From Castellaniella sp041677825 (GTDB taxonomy: Bacteria > Pseudomonadota > Gammaproteobacteria > Burkholderiales > Burkholderiaceae_B), in contig NZ_JBAYPG010000005.1 of assembly GCF_041677825.1 (NCBI RefSeq), positions 60,130 through 124,129 on the forward strand: a DNA stretch of 64,000 bases, read 5' to 3'. A program made the position numbers and the translations under genes. Shown here one piece after another: positions 1 through 8,296 of the stretch; positions within the stretch are counted from its first letter, which is position 1, and each line of letters opens with the position of its first letter. The notes under the pieces are model-generated. The model was not told where the DNA came from and ran no database searches. It saw only the letters and a list, made by a program, of their open reading frames with translations.

Positions 1-165
1 GACGCCCACCACCCCCATGCAGATGAAGTTCTGCATCATGATGGACAGCACGTTGCGCTGCTTGACCAGGCCCCCATAGAACAGCGCCAACGCAGGCGTC
101 ATCATGCACACCAGCGCCGTGCAGATCAGTATGAAGGCGGTATCACCGGAATTGATCACTGGCAT
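1..165 (-). CDS. amtB: Ammonium channel AmtB, N-terminal part only
   Basis: The first 55 codons of an Amt/MEP/Rh ammonium channel are present; the rest lies beyond the left edge. The translation starts MPVINSGDTAFILICTAL and continues into ALALFYGGLVKQRNVLS, the conserved first and second membrane segments of the family with the FYGG motif. The ATG at 165 is preceded by an AAGGTGA-type ribosome site. The channel sits in the inner membrane and conducts ammonium. Its position just downstream of a urea transporter and urease genes on the same strand fits handling of ammonia made from urea. No glnK is seen beside it here. Confidence 0.93.
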   Translation of the reverse strand, partial: MPVINSGDTAFILICTALVCMMTPALALFYGGLVKQRNVLSIMMQNFICMGVVGV

Positions 166-221
166 ATCGTTCACCTTTCAAATAAAAACAGGACTTCCCC
201 AACTCGGAAAACAGGGCTGCG

Positions 222-1202
222 TCAAGCATCATCCAATTGATGCTCGGCCACCGGCGCATGTGGATGGGGTGCCAGGGCCTTCTTGGGTGCCACGAACAGG
301 TACATCGTGAGCACGTACGGCGCGGTGAACGACGGCAGGCCCAGGGGCGACATGACGACGTCATAGGCCGCCTGGACGAACACCGTGGCCACCGTCGCCA
401 GCAATGCATACACCACCACCTTCGCCGACGTATCGAGAAAAATCACCCCCACCGCCATTGCCGTCAGTACAGGGCTGAAGCCGTACAGGCCCTGAATCAC
501 CACGGTCGGATCGACCCGCATGCCGATCGCACAGATCATCGCCACCAGCGAGCCCGCCGCGGCAGCCAGACCCGCCCGACGCGAGGCGATGAAAATGCCG
601 ATCAGGATGATGACGCCACTGACCGCGCTGCCCAGCAGGAACACCTGTGCAATATTGCGGAAAAAGATCTGCACCAGTTCATCGGCCGCCGGGATGACCG
701 CCGCGCCACTGATGTAGTCGGTCGCCATGCGGGCCGAATCGCCCGTGACATCCAGTGCCCCGAACGCATAGGCACCGCCCACCATGAGCCAGGCCGTGAG
801 CACGAATGGTCCGGTCGAGCCGGGGACCCCCCAGCTTTTGGTCAGCGTCGCGGCAAAGGTGGCAGTGGCCACCGTACTGACGGCCGCGCCGACGATGATG
901 TAGAACCAGAGCAGGGGCGAGACTGCGATGAATGTGGGCAGGGCGACGCCCACCAGAATGCCGTTGAAGCCAAACAGGCCCGACTGGATGGATGGTTTGT
1001 CATTGCCCATCCACATGGCCGTGACCGTGGCGACCAGCAGGCCAATGATTGCCCCGATTGTCGTCGCCCATTGCCCCGCATCATACGATGCGTAGGCAAT
1101 GGCCACGAGAAACAGCAGGCCCGTCAGGGCATTTTCCATGAAGAAGACCTGCCCGGCCCCCCTCAGGGACACCGTCAGGAAATTGTTGTTTTCACTCGCC
1201 AT
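222..1202 (-). CDS. Urea transporter (UT family)
   Basis: A 326-residue inner-membrane protein of the UT urea channel family. The two internally related halves of the family are visible: FFMENALTGLLFL and GFNGILVG in the first, YGFSPVLTA in the second, and the matching pair STGPFVLTAWLM and FTAPYVLTMYLF. The open frame extends 49 codons further upstream, but ATG 1202 fits where family similarity starts. The C-terminus ends in a short His-containing tail (APHPHAP). It lies 34 bases after ureD on the same strand, so it is probably the last gene of the urease operon and brings urea in. Confidence 0.9.
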   Translation of the reverse strand: MASENNNFLTVSLRGAGQVFFMENALTGLLFLVAIAYASYDAGQWATTIGAIIGLLVATVTAMWMGNDKPSIQSGLFGFNGILVGVALPTFIAVSPLLWFYIIVGAAVSTVATATFAATLTKSWGVPGSTGPFVLTAWLMVGGAYAFGALDVTGDSARMATDYISGAAVIPAADELVQIFFRNIAQVFLLGSAVSGVIILIGIFIASRRAGLAAAAGSLVAMICAIGMRVDPTVVIQGLYGFSPVLTAMAVGVIFLDTSAKVVVYALLATVATVFVQAAYDVVMSPLGLPSFTAPYVLTMYLFVAPKKALAPHPHAPVAEHQLDDA

Positions 1203-1236
1203 TGTCTTGACCTCCGGTTCAGTGATGGAAACGATG

Positions 1237-2289
1237 CTAGCGCCACAAAAATTCGTCAGGCAACGTACGCCCACGGGCCTCTTCGCGCACGATCTGCCAG
1301 AAGCGCCGGACCTCGGCACGCACATCGTAGCTTTCGACGCCCACGGCACGCAGTATCAGGCCGGCCTCATGCGGCAATGCCGACACGCCCGACCAGGCCC
1401 GCACACGATCGCCGCCCGCCTGACCACTGCCCGCCTGACCACTGCCCGCCCGACCGTCACCCGCCTGACCATTGCCTGTCCGAAGGTTGCCCGTCTGACT
1501 GCCGCCCGCCTGACCACCACCAGCCTGTACCTCGCACCGGGCCACGATCCGTTCGGCCACGTCGGGCGGCGTCAGGCACATGACGCTGGCAAAGGCATCA
1601 TAGCCGCGCATGACCGCGGCAAAGTCCAGCAATTCATTGCTTTTTTCGATCAGGATCTTGTCATGGAACAGGCGCTGGCCGTCGGGCCGCTGCGCAATGG
1701 TCAGCAAGGACAGCGTATCGAAACCGAAACGCTCGCTGGCATGATGGTATTTGCGCCCGGTCATGAACATTTCGCCATACAGCAGCGTTGCGCTGGGGTC
1801 GATGATGATGTCCGTGTGATTGATGTAGCGCGAATCTCTGTACGGGATGGTGAAATCCGGCAGGTATTCCAGATAGGCCCCCGCATCGAGCCGGATCGTC
1901 TGGTGCTGGGAGGCATAATTGGCATCCATCTGGTGGATGCGGTTGTAGCCCTGGGAATTCACCTGAGCGCAGGCACCCTCTTGCACCGTGATGTCTATCG
2001 TGTAGCGATCGCCCTGCAGGATGCCGCCGCCCACCGAAATGATCGAACAGATCGGCAACTCGGGCATGGCCTCGTCCCAGTACAGGGCCTGCTGCACCAG
2101 CAGCGGCGCCACCCGATACAGGTCGTGAAGGATCGAGCGCCCGTTGCGCAACGAAAACCCCAGGCGCAACTGGCCAATCTTGCCAGGCCCCGCAGCCCGC
2201 ATCTGGGCGGGCTGCGTGTGATAGCCACGCAATTCCCGGGCAACATCCAGATGCCCGAGCCGGCCGGGCAGTACAGGCGTTTCAGACAT
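1237..2289 (-). CDS. ureD: Urease accessory protein UreD, with a repeat insert
   Basis: UreD is the scaffold that binds apo-urease and, with UreF and UreG, guides nickel into the active site. The 350-residue product carries family signatures such as GGGILQGDRY, the HQTIRLDAG region and YLPDFTIPYRDS. The start chosen (MSETPVLPGRL) overlaps the ureG stop by 8 bases, consistent with translational coupling; a start 33 bases earlier is open but less like the family. Residues about 255-295 are a Gly/Ala/Gln/Thr low-complexity insert of eight degenerate 5-residue units, making the protein longer than the usual 270-300 residues. Placing ureD last, after ureG, differs from the ureD-first order of many Gammaproteobacteria. 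Confidence 0.92.
   Translation of the reverse strand: MSETPVLPGRLGHLDVARELRGYHTQPAQMRAAGPGKIGQLRLGFSLRNGRSILHDLYRVAPLLVQQALYWDEAMPELPICSIISVGGGILQGDRYTIDITVQEGACAQVNSQGYNRIHQMDANYASQHQTIRLDAGAYLEYLPDFTIPYRDSRYINHTDIIIDPSATLLYGEMFMTGRKYHHASERFGFDTLSLLTIAQRPDGQRLFHDKILIEKSNELLDFAAVMRGYDAFASVMCLTPPDVAERIVARCEVQAGGGQAGGSQTGNLRTGNGQAGDGRAGSGQAGSGQAGGDRVRAWSGVSALPHEAGLILRAVGVESYDVRAEVRRFWQIVREEARGRTLPDEFLWR
1406..1525. repeat. Eight 15-bp degenerate tandem units inside ureD
   Basis: Eight consecutive 15-bp units (register at 1406, 1421, 1436, 1451, 1466, 1481, 1496 and 1511) share the core CTGACCACTGCCCGC. Units 2 and 3 are identical and the others diverge. The period is a multiple of three, so the frame stays open and the minus strand encodes 5-residue units of the type G-S/N-G-Q-A. 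Confidence 0.85.
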
Positions 2290-2944
2290 GGGCGGCATCG
2301 GCCCCCTGCGCAGGCCTGACATCGAACAGCGCCATATCCATGATGAGCGCGATCAGCTCATCGATGCCTTCGCCGGTCTTGCAGTTGGTGAACACGAAGG
2401 GTTTGCTGCCACGCATGAGTCTGGAATCGCGATCCATCACTTCGAGGCTGGCATCCACGTAGGGCGCCAGATCCTTCTTGTTGATCACCAGGATGTCGGA
2501 CTGGCACACACCTGCGCCATTCTTGCGCGGGATCTTGTCACCGCCGGCCACATCGATCACATAGATGTAGAAATCGGCCAGTGCCGGGCTGAACGTGAGC
2601 GTCAGGTTATCGCCACCCGATTCAATGAAAATGACATCGCTGTCGGGATACTTTTCTTCCATCTCTTCGACTGCGGCGATGTTCATGGAAGGATCCTCGC
2701 GCACCGCCGTGTGCGGACACGCGCCGGTTTCGACCCCGATGATCTTTTCTTCGACCAGAATGCCATTGAGCGTGCGTCTGACCTGTTTTGCATCTTCGGT
2801 GGTCACCACATCATTGGTGATGATGAGTGGGCGTACGCCCATCTCGATCAGGCGGGGCGTAATGGTTTCTATGATGGCCGTCTTGCCCGATCCCACTGGG
2901 CCGCCGATACCTATGCGAGTGATTTTCTTCACGACTTGCTCCAT
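2282..2944 (-). CDS. ureG: Urease accessory GTPase UreG
   Basis: UreG is a SIMIBI-class GTPase that carries nickel from UreE to the UreDF-urease complex. The 220-residue protein has the P-loop GPVGSGKT at 15-22, the nickel-binding Cys-Pro-His triad at 76-78, the ESGGDN switch segment near 108 and the guanine-recognition motif NKKD in the last third. Length and motifs are typical. It lies between ureF (7-base gap) and ureD (8-base overlap). There is no His-rich N-terminal extension, so metal storage is left to UreE. Confidence 0.97.
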   Translation of the reverse strand: MEQVVKKITRIGIGGPVGSGKTAIIETITPRLIEMGVRPLIITNDVVTTEDAKQVRRTLNGILVEEKIIGVETGACPHTAVREDPSMNIAAVEEMEEKYPDSDVIFIESGGDNLTLTFSPALADFYIYVIDVAGGDKIPRKNGAGVCQSDILVINKKDLAPYVDASLEVMDRDSRLMRGSKPFVFTNCKTGEGIDELIALIMDMALFDVRPAQGADAAHV

Positions 2945-2951
2945 TCCAGCT

Positions 2952-3680
2952 TCAATTCATAAACAGGCGCACATGAGCCTTCACATGATGTGCCACCAGC
3001 ACATCGAACACGGGGGCAAAGCCCGACATTTCATCGAGCGAAAGCTCGCGCACGTCTTCGTAGTCACCGGGTGCGCGGTTCTGGACGACAAACAGGATGC
3101 GCTGTGTATCGAGGTGATCGATGCGCATCAGGCGTACCGCCGCACTGAGCATCATGGCCGCGACACTGTACTGATGCACAACGAACACCTGCGCCTCTGT
3201 GGCACCCAGATGCGCCAGTGCCAGCGCCTGCCCGACCGGGAAACAACCCGGTGTGGCATTGTCGCGGATGGCCGCGAGCCATTGGCGCACGACAGGAAAC
3301 TCATCGAAACGCAGGGCCAGTTCAGCCAGCTTCTTGCCCATGCGCGCCAGCATCATGTGCTGCTCGGCCCCGATACGGCTGTCCCACAAAGCCTGATCCG
3401 CCTCGAGCACGGCTGCAAAATCACCCCGGGAAATCGCCCGGTGCGCATGCAGGGCCGCCACACCGTCCATGTGGGCCGCCTGCCGAAGCACAACTTCGAC
3501 GAACTGCAGCAAATCCTCCGGACAGGTGACGACACCCGTCTGGACTGCGGATTCGAGCCCATTGGAAAAAGCAAAAGAGCCAACCGGCAGGGTTGAATCC
3601 GAAAATTGCAGCAGCCGGGCCAGCAACAGCATGTCACTGGCTGCCGAGTATCCGGGAGACTGGACCCCGTCTTCAGGCAT
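2952..3680 (-). CDS. ureF: Urease accessory protein UreF
   Basis: UreF forms the activation complex with UreD and gates GTP hydrolysis by UreG. The helical family fold is recognised from LLQFSDSTLPVGSFAFSNGL near the N-terminus and the C-terminal IRDNATPGCFPVGQALALA and EMSGFAPVFDVL segments. ATG 3680 (MPEDGVQSPG) gives 242 residues and overlaps the ureE stop by 8 bases. An ATG at 3704 and one at 3635 are alternatives, and no upstream ribosome site clearly decides between them. It is the fifth gene of the operon. Confidence 0.93.
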   Translation of the reverse strand: MPEDGVQSPGYSAASDMLLLARLLQFSDSTLPVGSFAFSNGLESAVQTGVVTCPEDLLQFVEVVLRQAAHMDGVAALHAHRAISRGDFAAVLEADQALWDSRIGAEQHMMLARMGKKLAELALRFDEFPVVRQWLAAIRDNATPGCFPVGQALALAHLGATEAQVFVVHQYSVAAMMLSAAVRLMRIDHLDTQRILFVVQNRAPGDYEDVRELSLDEMSGFAPVFDVLVAHHVKAHVRLFMN

Positions 3681-4251
3681 ACCTGTGGACGTGCACGTCG
3701 TCATGGTGATGATGCGGCGTTGCGTCGGCTCCGGCAAACAGCATGCGGACTTCCTTGGCATCCAGCCTGGCCGCGATGTCTTCGCCTGCGGCGAAATAGG
3801 TCTTCACGTGTTCGAATGCGTGCGTCTTCATGACCGACGCCATCACTTTCTGGTCGACCGACAACGGCACGTACACGGTGGACCCCTTGATGACGGCCGG
3901 CCAGTGCTGGTTGCCCAGGCCATGGCCCAGTTCGAAGCACAAGCGCAGGATGTCCTGCGGTGGCAGCTTTTCGAGGCCCTCGAGCTCGATCACCATGACC
4001 TCCTTGAGCGCGATGCGCGCCACCACCAGCTGGTTTTTCTCGGCATCGTAGTGCAGCACGTCACCGTCGTGCAGGTGCTCGCTGCGCGGCAGGGAGATGG
4101 CCAGTTCCAGGCCTTCCCGGCTGGCCTTGCGCAGGCGGCTCTTGGGCGCTTCCCACTGCTCGAGCACCAGTTCGTCGACAGTGCCCTGATGAGCGCGCGT
4201 GTGCCAGGGCTCATCTTTCAGATTGCCCAGAACTTCTTCCACCAGAATCAT
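3673..4251 (-). CDS. ureE: Urease nickel metallochaperone UreE
   Basis: UreE binds Ni(II) as a dimer and hands it to UreG. The 192-residue protein begins MILVEEVLGNL behind a GGAG ribosome site. It has the N-terminal peptide-binding domain, the metal-binding domain with the GHGLGNQHWPA segment, and a C-terminal His-rich tail (HHHHDDVHVHRY) that serves as an extra nickel store in this family. The gene is separated from ureC by 143 bases with no clear signal and overlaps ureF by 8. Confidence 0.95.
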   Translation of the reverse strand: MILVEEVLGNLKDEPWHTRAHQGTVDELVLEQWEAPKSRLRKASREGLELAISLPRSEHLHDGDVLHYDAEKNQLVVARIALKEVMVIELEGLEKLPPQDILRLCFELGHGLGNQHWPAVIKGSTVYVPLSVDQKVMASVMKTHAFEHVKTYFAAGEDIAARLDAKEVRMLFAGADATPHHHHDDVHVHRYA

Positions 4252-4394
4252 GTTTACTCCAGAAAACCATCCATACAACCCAATGCACACCTGCGCGAGT
4301 GCCCCGCCCCGGTACACGGATGACTTGCGCCGGGCCGATCACGCGCCCGACGCAGGCATCTGCTCGCAGCAAGAAGGCACCCGCCTGCTGACTG

Positions 4395-6113
4395 CTAGCT
4401 GAAAAAATGCAATTGCGCCAAAGGCAGGCTGGTGGCGGGCTCTACCGTGGCATGCGTGCCGTCGACCGTGACGGCGAAGGTTTCTGGATTGACCTCGATC
4501 TCGGGCAGCGTGCCATTGCGCACCATGTCCACCTTGCCAATGGTGCGTGTACCGCGCACCGCCACCACCTGTGACTGCAGGTCATAGCGACTGGCGACCC
4601 CTTCATCGAAAGCGGCTCGCGATGTGAAGGTGACCCGCGTCCTGGGCAGTGCCGAACCCATGGCCCCATACATGGGCCGGTAGAGTACGGGCTGCGGCGT
4701 AGGCAAGGAGGCGTTGGGATCGCCCATCAGGGCCCACGAGATGAAGCCGCCCTTGATGATCATCTTGGGCTTGGCACCGAAGAAAGCCGGCTCCCAGAGG
4801 ACCAGATCGGCCATCTTGCCGACTTCGACCGAACCGACTACCGCAGACACGCCCTGCGCAATGGCGGGATTGATCGTGACCTTGGCCACGAAACGCAGGA
4901 CGCGCTGGTTGTCGTTGCCCGAGTCATCGCCCGCATACGCACCGAAGCGGGCCTTCATGAGGTGCGCCGTCTGCACGGCGCGCATCCAGTTTTCACCGAT
5001 GCGGCCCATGGCCTGACTGTCGCTCGAAATGATGGAGATCGCGCCGATATCGTGCAGTACGTTCTCTGCCGCGATGGTCTCGGCCCGTACCCGGCTTTCG
5101 GCAAAGGCCACGTCGGTGGGAATCTTCGGGCTGAGGTTGTGACAGATCATCGTCATGTCGAAGAGTTCGGCCTGTGAATTCACCCCGTACGGCAAGGTCG
5201 GGTTGGTCGAGCTGGGCAGCACGTTGGGCTGGCCTGCCACCCGCAGGATGTCGGGCGCATGCCCGCCGCCCGCGCCTTCGGTGTGATAGGCGTGAATGGT
5301 GCGCCCCTCGAAGGCCGCAATGGTGTTCTCGACAAAACCCGCTTCGTTCAGGGTGTCGGTATGGATGCAGACCTGCACGTCGTACTCATCGGCCGCCGTC
5401 AGGGCGGCACGGATGGCGCCCGGGGTGCTGCCCCAGTCTTCGTGCACCTTGAGGCCCATGGCACCGGCATGGATCTGTTCGATGAGCGGCAGATGCGTGG
5501 AGCAGTTGCCCTTGCCCAGCACGCCGGCGTTGACCGGCCAGCCATCGAAGGAGCGCAGCATCATTTCGATGTTCCAGGTGCCCGGCGTGATGGTCGTGCC
5601 ATTGGTGCCGTCGGTGGGCCCTACCCCGCCACCGAACACCGTGGTGATGCCGTTGCTCAGCGCCGCCTGTGCCTGCTGCGGAGAAATGTAGTGGACGTGG
5701 GCGTCGATGCCCCCAGCGGTGAGGATCAGGTGCTCGCCTGAAATCACGTCAGTCCCGGCGCCTACGGACAGGCCCTGTGTCACCCCTTTCATGGTGGACG
5801 GGTTGCCCGCCTTGCCGATTGCGCAGACCAGGCCATCCTTGATGCCCACGTCGGCCTTGATGACCCCCAGCTTTGCATCGACGATGGTGACATTGGTGAC
5901 GACCAGATCGGGCGCGCCCGCAAGACTGGTGAGTTCGTTGTCTATGCCCATGCCGTCGCGCAGGGTCTTGCCCCCCCCATAGACCGCTTCTTCGCCATAC
6001 ACGCGCAGGTCTTTCTCGATCTCGATGTAGAGATCGGTATCGCCCAGCCGGATCTTGTCGCCCGTCGTGGGGCCGTACAAATCAGAATATTGCTTTCTGG
6101 AAATCTTTGCCAT
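4395..6113 (-). CDS. ureC: Urease alpha subunit (catalytic)
   Basis: The 572-residue catalytic subunit hydrolyses urea to ammonia and carbamate at a di-nickel centre. The metal ligands can be read directly: His139 and His141 (IDAHVHY), carbamylated Lys222 (MGLKVHED), His251 (CIHTDT), His277 and Asp365 (SSDSQ). Each is exactly five residues past the Klebsiella numbering. The flap residues Cys324 and His325 (MICHNLS) are also intact. The enzyme should be active. The gene follows ureB by 33 bases and leads the accessory genes. Confidence 0.98.
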   Translation of the reverse strand: MAKISRKQYSDLYGPTTGDKIRLGDTDLYIEIEKDLRVYGEEAVYGGGKTLRDGMGIDNELTSLAGAPDLVVTNVTIVDAKLGVIKADVGIKDGLVCAIGKAGNPSTMKGVTQGLSVGAGTDVISGEHLILTAGGIDAHVHYISPQQAQAALSNGITTVFGGGVGPTDGTNGTTITPGTWNIEMMLRSFDGWPVNAGVLGKGNCSTHLPLIEQIHAGAMGLKVHEDWGSTPGAIRAALTAADEYDVQVCIHTDTLNEAGFVENTIAAFEGRTIHAYHTEGAGGGHAPDILRVAGQPNVLPSSTNPTLPYGVNSQAELFDMTMICHNLSPKIPTDVAFAESRVRAETIAAENVLHDIGAISIISSDSQAMGRIGENWMRAVQTAHLMKARFGAYAGDDSGNDNQRVLRFVAKVTINPAIAQGVSAVVGSVEVGKMADLVLWEPAFFGAKPKMIIKGGFISWALMGDPNASLPTPQPVLYRPMYGAMGSALPRTRVTFTSRAAFDEGVASRYDLQSQVVAVRGTRTIGKVDMVRNGTLPEIEVNPETFAVTVDGTHATVEPATSLPLAQLHFFS

Positions 6114-6146
6114 GGTAGTGTCCTGTTCGATGAGTTTGCCGGGGGG

Positions 6147-6557
6147 TCAGGGCTTGTTCTTGAAGCCGAAACGCGCCACACGCTCCATGGATTCGGTCAG
6201 GCGCGGGCGCCTGACGTGATCCGGTTCGGTGCCTACCCAGCCATCGACCAGGTTGTTGAACCCCAACACCCTCTGCTTGCCCTGATAGGGCACCAGTTCG
6301 ACTTCTTTCTCGTCACCCGGCTCGAACCGCAGCGCGGTCGTGGCGGGGATGTTCAGACGCTTGCCAAAGGCCTGTTCACGATCGAATTCGAGTTCGCTGT
6401 TGACCTCGAAGAAATGATAGTGCGAGCCCACCTGGATTGGCCGGTCGCCCGTATTGCGCACCTTCAGGGTGGTGACGGGATAACCGGCGTTGATCTCGAT
6501 ATCGCCGTCGGCCAGGATCAGCCCCCCCACGGGTGCCTTCTGTTCACTTGTGGTCAT
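6147..6557 (-). CDS. ureB: Urease beta subunit
   Basis: A 136-residue structural subunit of urease with the conserved VRNTGDRPIQVGSHYHFFE block near residues 33-52 and the C-terminal GWVGTEPDHVRRPRLTESM region. It is a separate polypeptide, as in most bacteria, not fused to UreA. The N-terminus is about 30 residues longer than the shortest family members. It follows ureA by 11 bases, so both subunits are co-translated in stoichiometric amounts. Confidence 0.97.
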   Translation of the reverse strand: MTTSEQKAPVGGLILADGDIEINAGYPVTTLKVRNTGDRPIQVGSHYHFFEVNSELEFDREQAFGKRLNIPATTALRFEPGDEKEVELVPYQGKQRVLGFNNLVDGWVGTEPDHVRRPRLTESMERVARFGFKNKP

Positions 6558-6568
6558 GGGTCGTCTCC

Positions 6569-6871
6569 TTATTGAATGGGGCTGTGCACGGTTACCAGGC
6601 GTGAGCCATCGGTGAACACGGCCTCGACCTGGACAAACGGAATCATGTCGGCCACGCCATCCATCACGTCTTCCTTGCCGATGACCGTACGCGCCAGGCT
6701 CATGACTTCTTCCAGCGTCTTGCCGGCCCGGGCGCCGTCGAGGGCGGCCGCCGAAATCAGGGCCACTGTTTCGGGGTGATTGAGCTTCAGGCCTGCATCC
6801 TTGCGCTTCTGGGCGATCTGCGCCAGCGTGTGGATCATCAGCTTGTCGATTTCTCTAGGGGTAAAGTGCAT
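6569..6871 (-). CDS. ureA: Urease gamma subunit
   Basis: A 100-residue structural subunit that begins MHFTPREIDKLMIHTLA and carries the NHPETVALI and MDGVADMIPFVQVEAVF segments of the family. The ATG at 6871 is preceded by a strong GGAGG ribosome site; the frame is open further upstream but unlike the family. This is the first gene of the urease operon. About 80 bases separate it from the preceding permease gene, and that gap contains a plus-oriented hairpin with a T tract. Confidence 0.97.
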   Translation of the reverse strand: MHFTPREIDKLMIHTLAQIAQKRKDAGLKLNHPETVALISAAALDGARAGKTLEEVMSLARTVIGKEDVMDGVADMIPFVQVEAVFTDGSRLVTVHSPIQ

Positions 6872-6899
6872 ATGTGGCCTCCGGTGCAGAAGTGATTGG

Positions 6900-6924
6900 A
6901 ACATGCGCCAGGCATGTTTTTTTT
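6900..6924 (+). terminator. Intrinsic-terminator-like hairpin, antisense to ureA
   Basis: A stem AACATGC / GCATGTT with a 5-base loop is followed by an eight-T run on the plus strand. All neighbouring genes run on the minus strand, so it would stop antisense transcripts, or the stem could instead act in the ureA leader about 30 bases before its ribosome site. Confidence 0.5.
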
Positions 6925-6951
6925 GGGTTCGCGTGCGTCATGTTGGCAGCT

Positions 6952-8292
6952 CTACATGGAAGACCCAAGAAAAGCCACCCAGAGGGCAGCCATCAGCATG
7001 GTCAGGAGAGTGATCCATCCCCCCGCCCTGAAGAACTCGCCAAATGAAATCCGGACCCCGAACAATGCGGACTGCTCGACCGTAATGATACCAGCGAGGC
7101 TGCCGAAAATAACCAGATTGCTGGAAAACCCCGTACCCAGGACCAGCGCCGCGGCCGTTGCATCCACATGCAGTTTCGTATCCAGATAGGGCACGAGCAG
7201 CATGACGGCAGGGTTGTTGCCCACCAGATTGCTCAGCACCGCGCCCACCCCATACAGGGTCAGCGGATGGTTCAGGTCCAGCCCCAGGTGCTCCAGGCCT
7301 CCCAGAGCTTTCTGCGGCAGACCTGTGGCCGACATGGCAGCATTCACCACGAACAGGCCGGCGATGAGCAGCAGCAGATTGCCATCCACCCGGCCCAGGA
7401 CATCGTGCGACGACATCCTGCGGCTGAGCAGCAGAAGGCTGGCGGCCGCCAGGGCCACGAGTTCGTGCGGCCAGGGACTGAAAATGAACGCGGCCATCAC
7501 AGCCAGGGCCACCACGGACGCCTTGTACGTCTCGAGACGGTCGAACGCCGGTGGCGCGACAGGGGCATGGGCCGGGGCCGCAGCCTGTGCCTGACCCGCG
7601 ATGCGCGCCGGGGCCGCAGCCTGTGCCTGACCCGCGATGCGCGCCGGGCCCGCAGCCTGCGCCGGATCGGTGGCCTGCACCGGCTCCGCGAGTTGCCACT
7701 TGCCCCTGTACATGAGCACGATCATGATCCAGACGATGGGCAGTGACAGCACAGCTGGCACGCCGGTGGCCACGACGAAGTCGTTGAAGGAAATACCCAG
7801 GGTCTGCCCGGTGATCATGTTCTGCGGGCTGCCGATCAAGGTGGCCGTCGACCCGGTATTGACGGCGAAGCAGAATGCCAGCAGGAATGGCGTCGGATTG
7901 AGTCTGCGCGCCAGCGTCAGGGAAACCAGCAAAGGCACCATGGCCACCGCCACCACGTCCTTGGTGAGCACAGCTGACAGGCCCGCCCCCACCAGCACCA
8001 ACAAGGCCACCAGGTGGGCCGGCTGCAGGGGCAGCAGCGCAATCCGCGTGGCGGCCCGGCCATAGAAACCAGAAACCGAGAAAGAGGCCGAGACCACCAT
8101 CAGGCCGAACAGCAGACCCATGGTGCGGTAATCGATGGCCATCCACGCGCCCTTGGGGCTGATGCTGCCCACGACGATCATGGCCAGCGCCCCGACGACC
8201 GCAGCCCCTGTCCGGTCGACCCTGAGACCCGGCAGTTTGCCAAGCCCCATGACCACATACACCAGCAGGAAGATCAGAACCGTCAGATCCAT
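6952..8292 (-). CDS. ArsB/NhaD (ion transporter) superfamily permease
   Basis: A 446-residue inner-membrane permease with about 11-12 hydrophobic segments, similar to the ArsB/NhaD/SLC13 ion transporter group. Family-like features are two opposing hairpin motifs: GAGLSAVLTKDVVAVAMVP near 105-125 and NTGSTATLIGSPQNMITG near 148-165, with a related VGNNPAVMLLVP motif in the second half. The substrate cannot be read from the sequence; dicarboxylates, sodium/proton exchange or oxyanions are all possible. Residues about 209-240 are a central loop built from tandem 12-residue repeats rich in Ala, Gln and Pro. It sits between mscS and the urease operon with a 4-base gap to mscS. Confidence 0.75.
   Translation of the reverse strand: MDLTVLIFLLVYVVMGLGKLPGLRVDRTGAAVVGALAMIVVGSISPKGAWMAIDYRTMGLLFGLMVVSASFSVSGFYGRAATRIALLPLQPAHLVALLVLVGAGLSAVLTKDVVAVAMVPLLVSLTLARRLNPTPFLLAFCFAVNTGSTATLIGSPQNMITGQTLGISFNDFVVATGVPAVLSLPIVWIMIVLMYRGKWQLAEPVQATDPAQAAGPARIAGQAQAAAPARIAGQAQAAAPAHAPVAPPAFDRLETYKASVVALAVMAAFIFSPWPHELVALAAASLLLLSRRMSSHDVLGRVDGNLLLLIAGLFVVNAAMSATGLPQKALGGLEHLGLDLNHPLTLYGVGAVLSNLVGNNPAVMLLVPYLDTKLHVDATAAALVLGTGFSSNLVIFGSLAGIITVEQSALFGVRISFGEFFRAGGWITLLTMLMAALWVAFLGSSM
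7574..7664. repeat. 36-bp tandem repeat, about 2.5 copies, in the permease loop
   Basis: Two copies of a 36-bp unit (7574-7609 and 7610-7645) appear identical. They are followed by a diverged partial third copy to about 7664. The unit encodes a 12-residue Ala/Gln/Pro-rich repeat in the central cytoplasmic-type loop of the permease and keeps the frame. Confidence 0.85.
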
Positions 8293-8296
8293 TGTT

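Noticed and set aside
237..1583. Long plus-strand frame opposite the urea transporter and ureD
   Set aside because: It is the antisense shadow of two well-supported genes, with His/Arg-rich composition and no family-like motif.
4252..4394. Possible small gene or promoter between ureE and ureC
   Set aside because: No frame with a ribosome site and no convincing hairpin; left as intergenic sequence of the urease operon.
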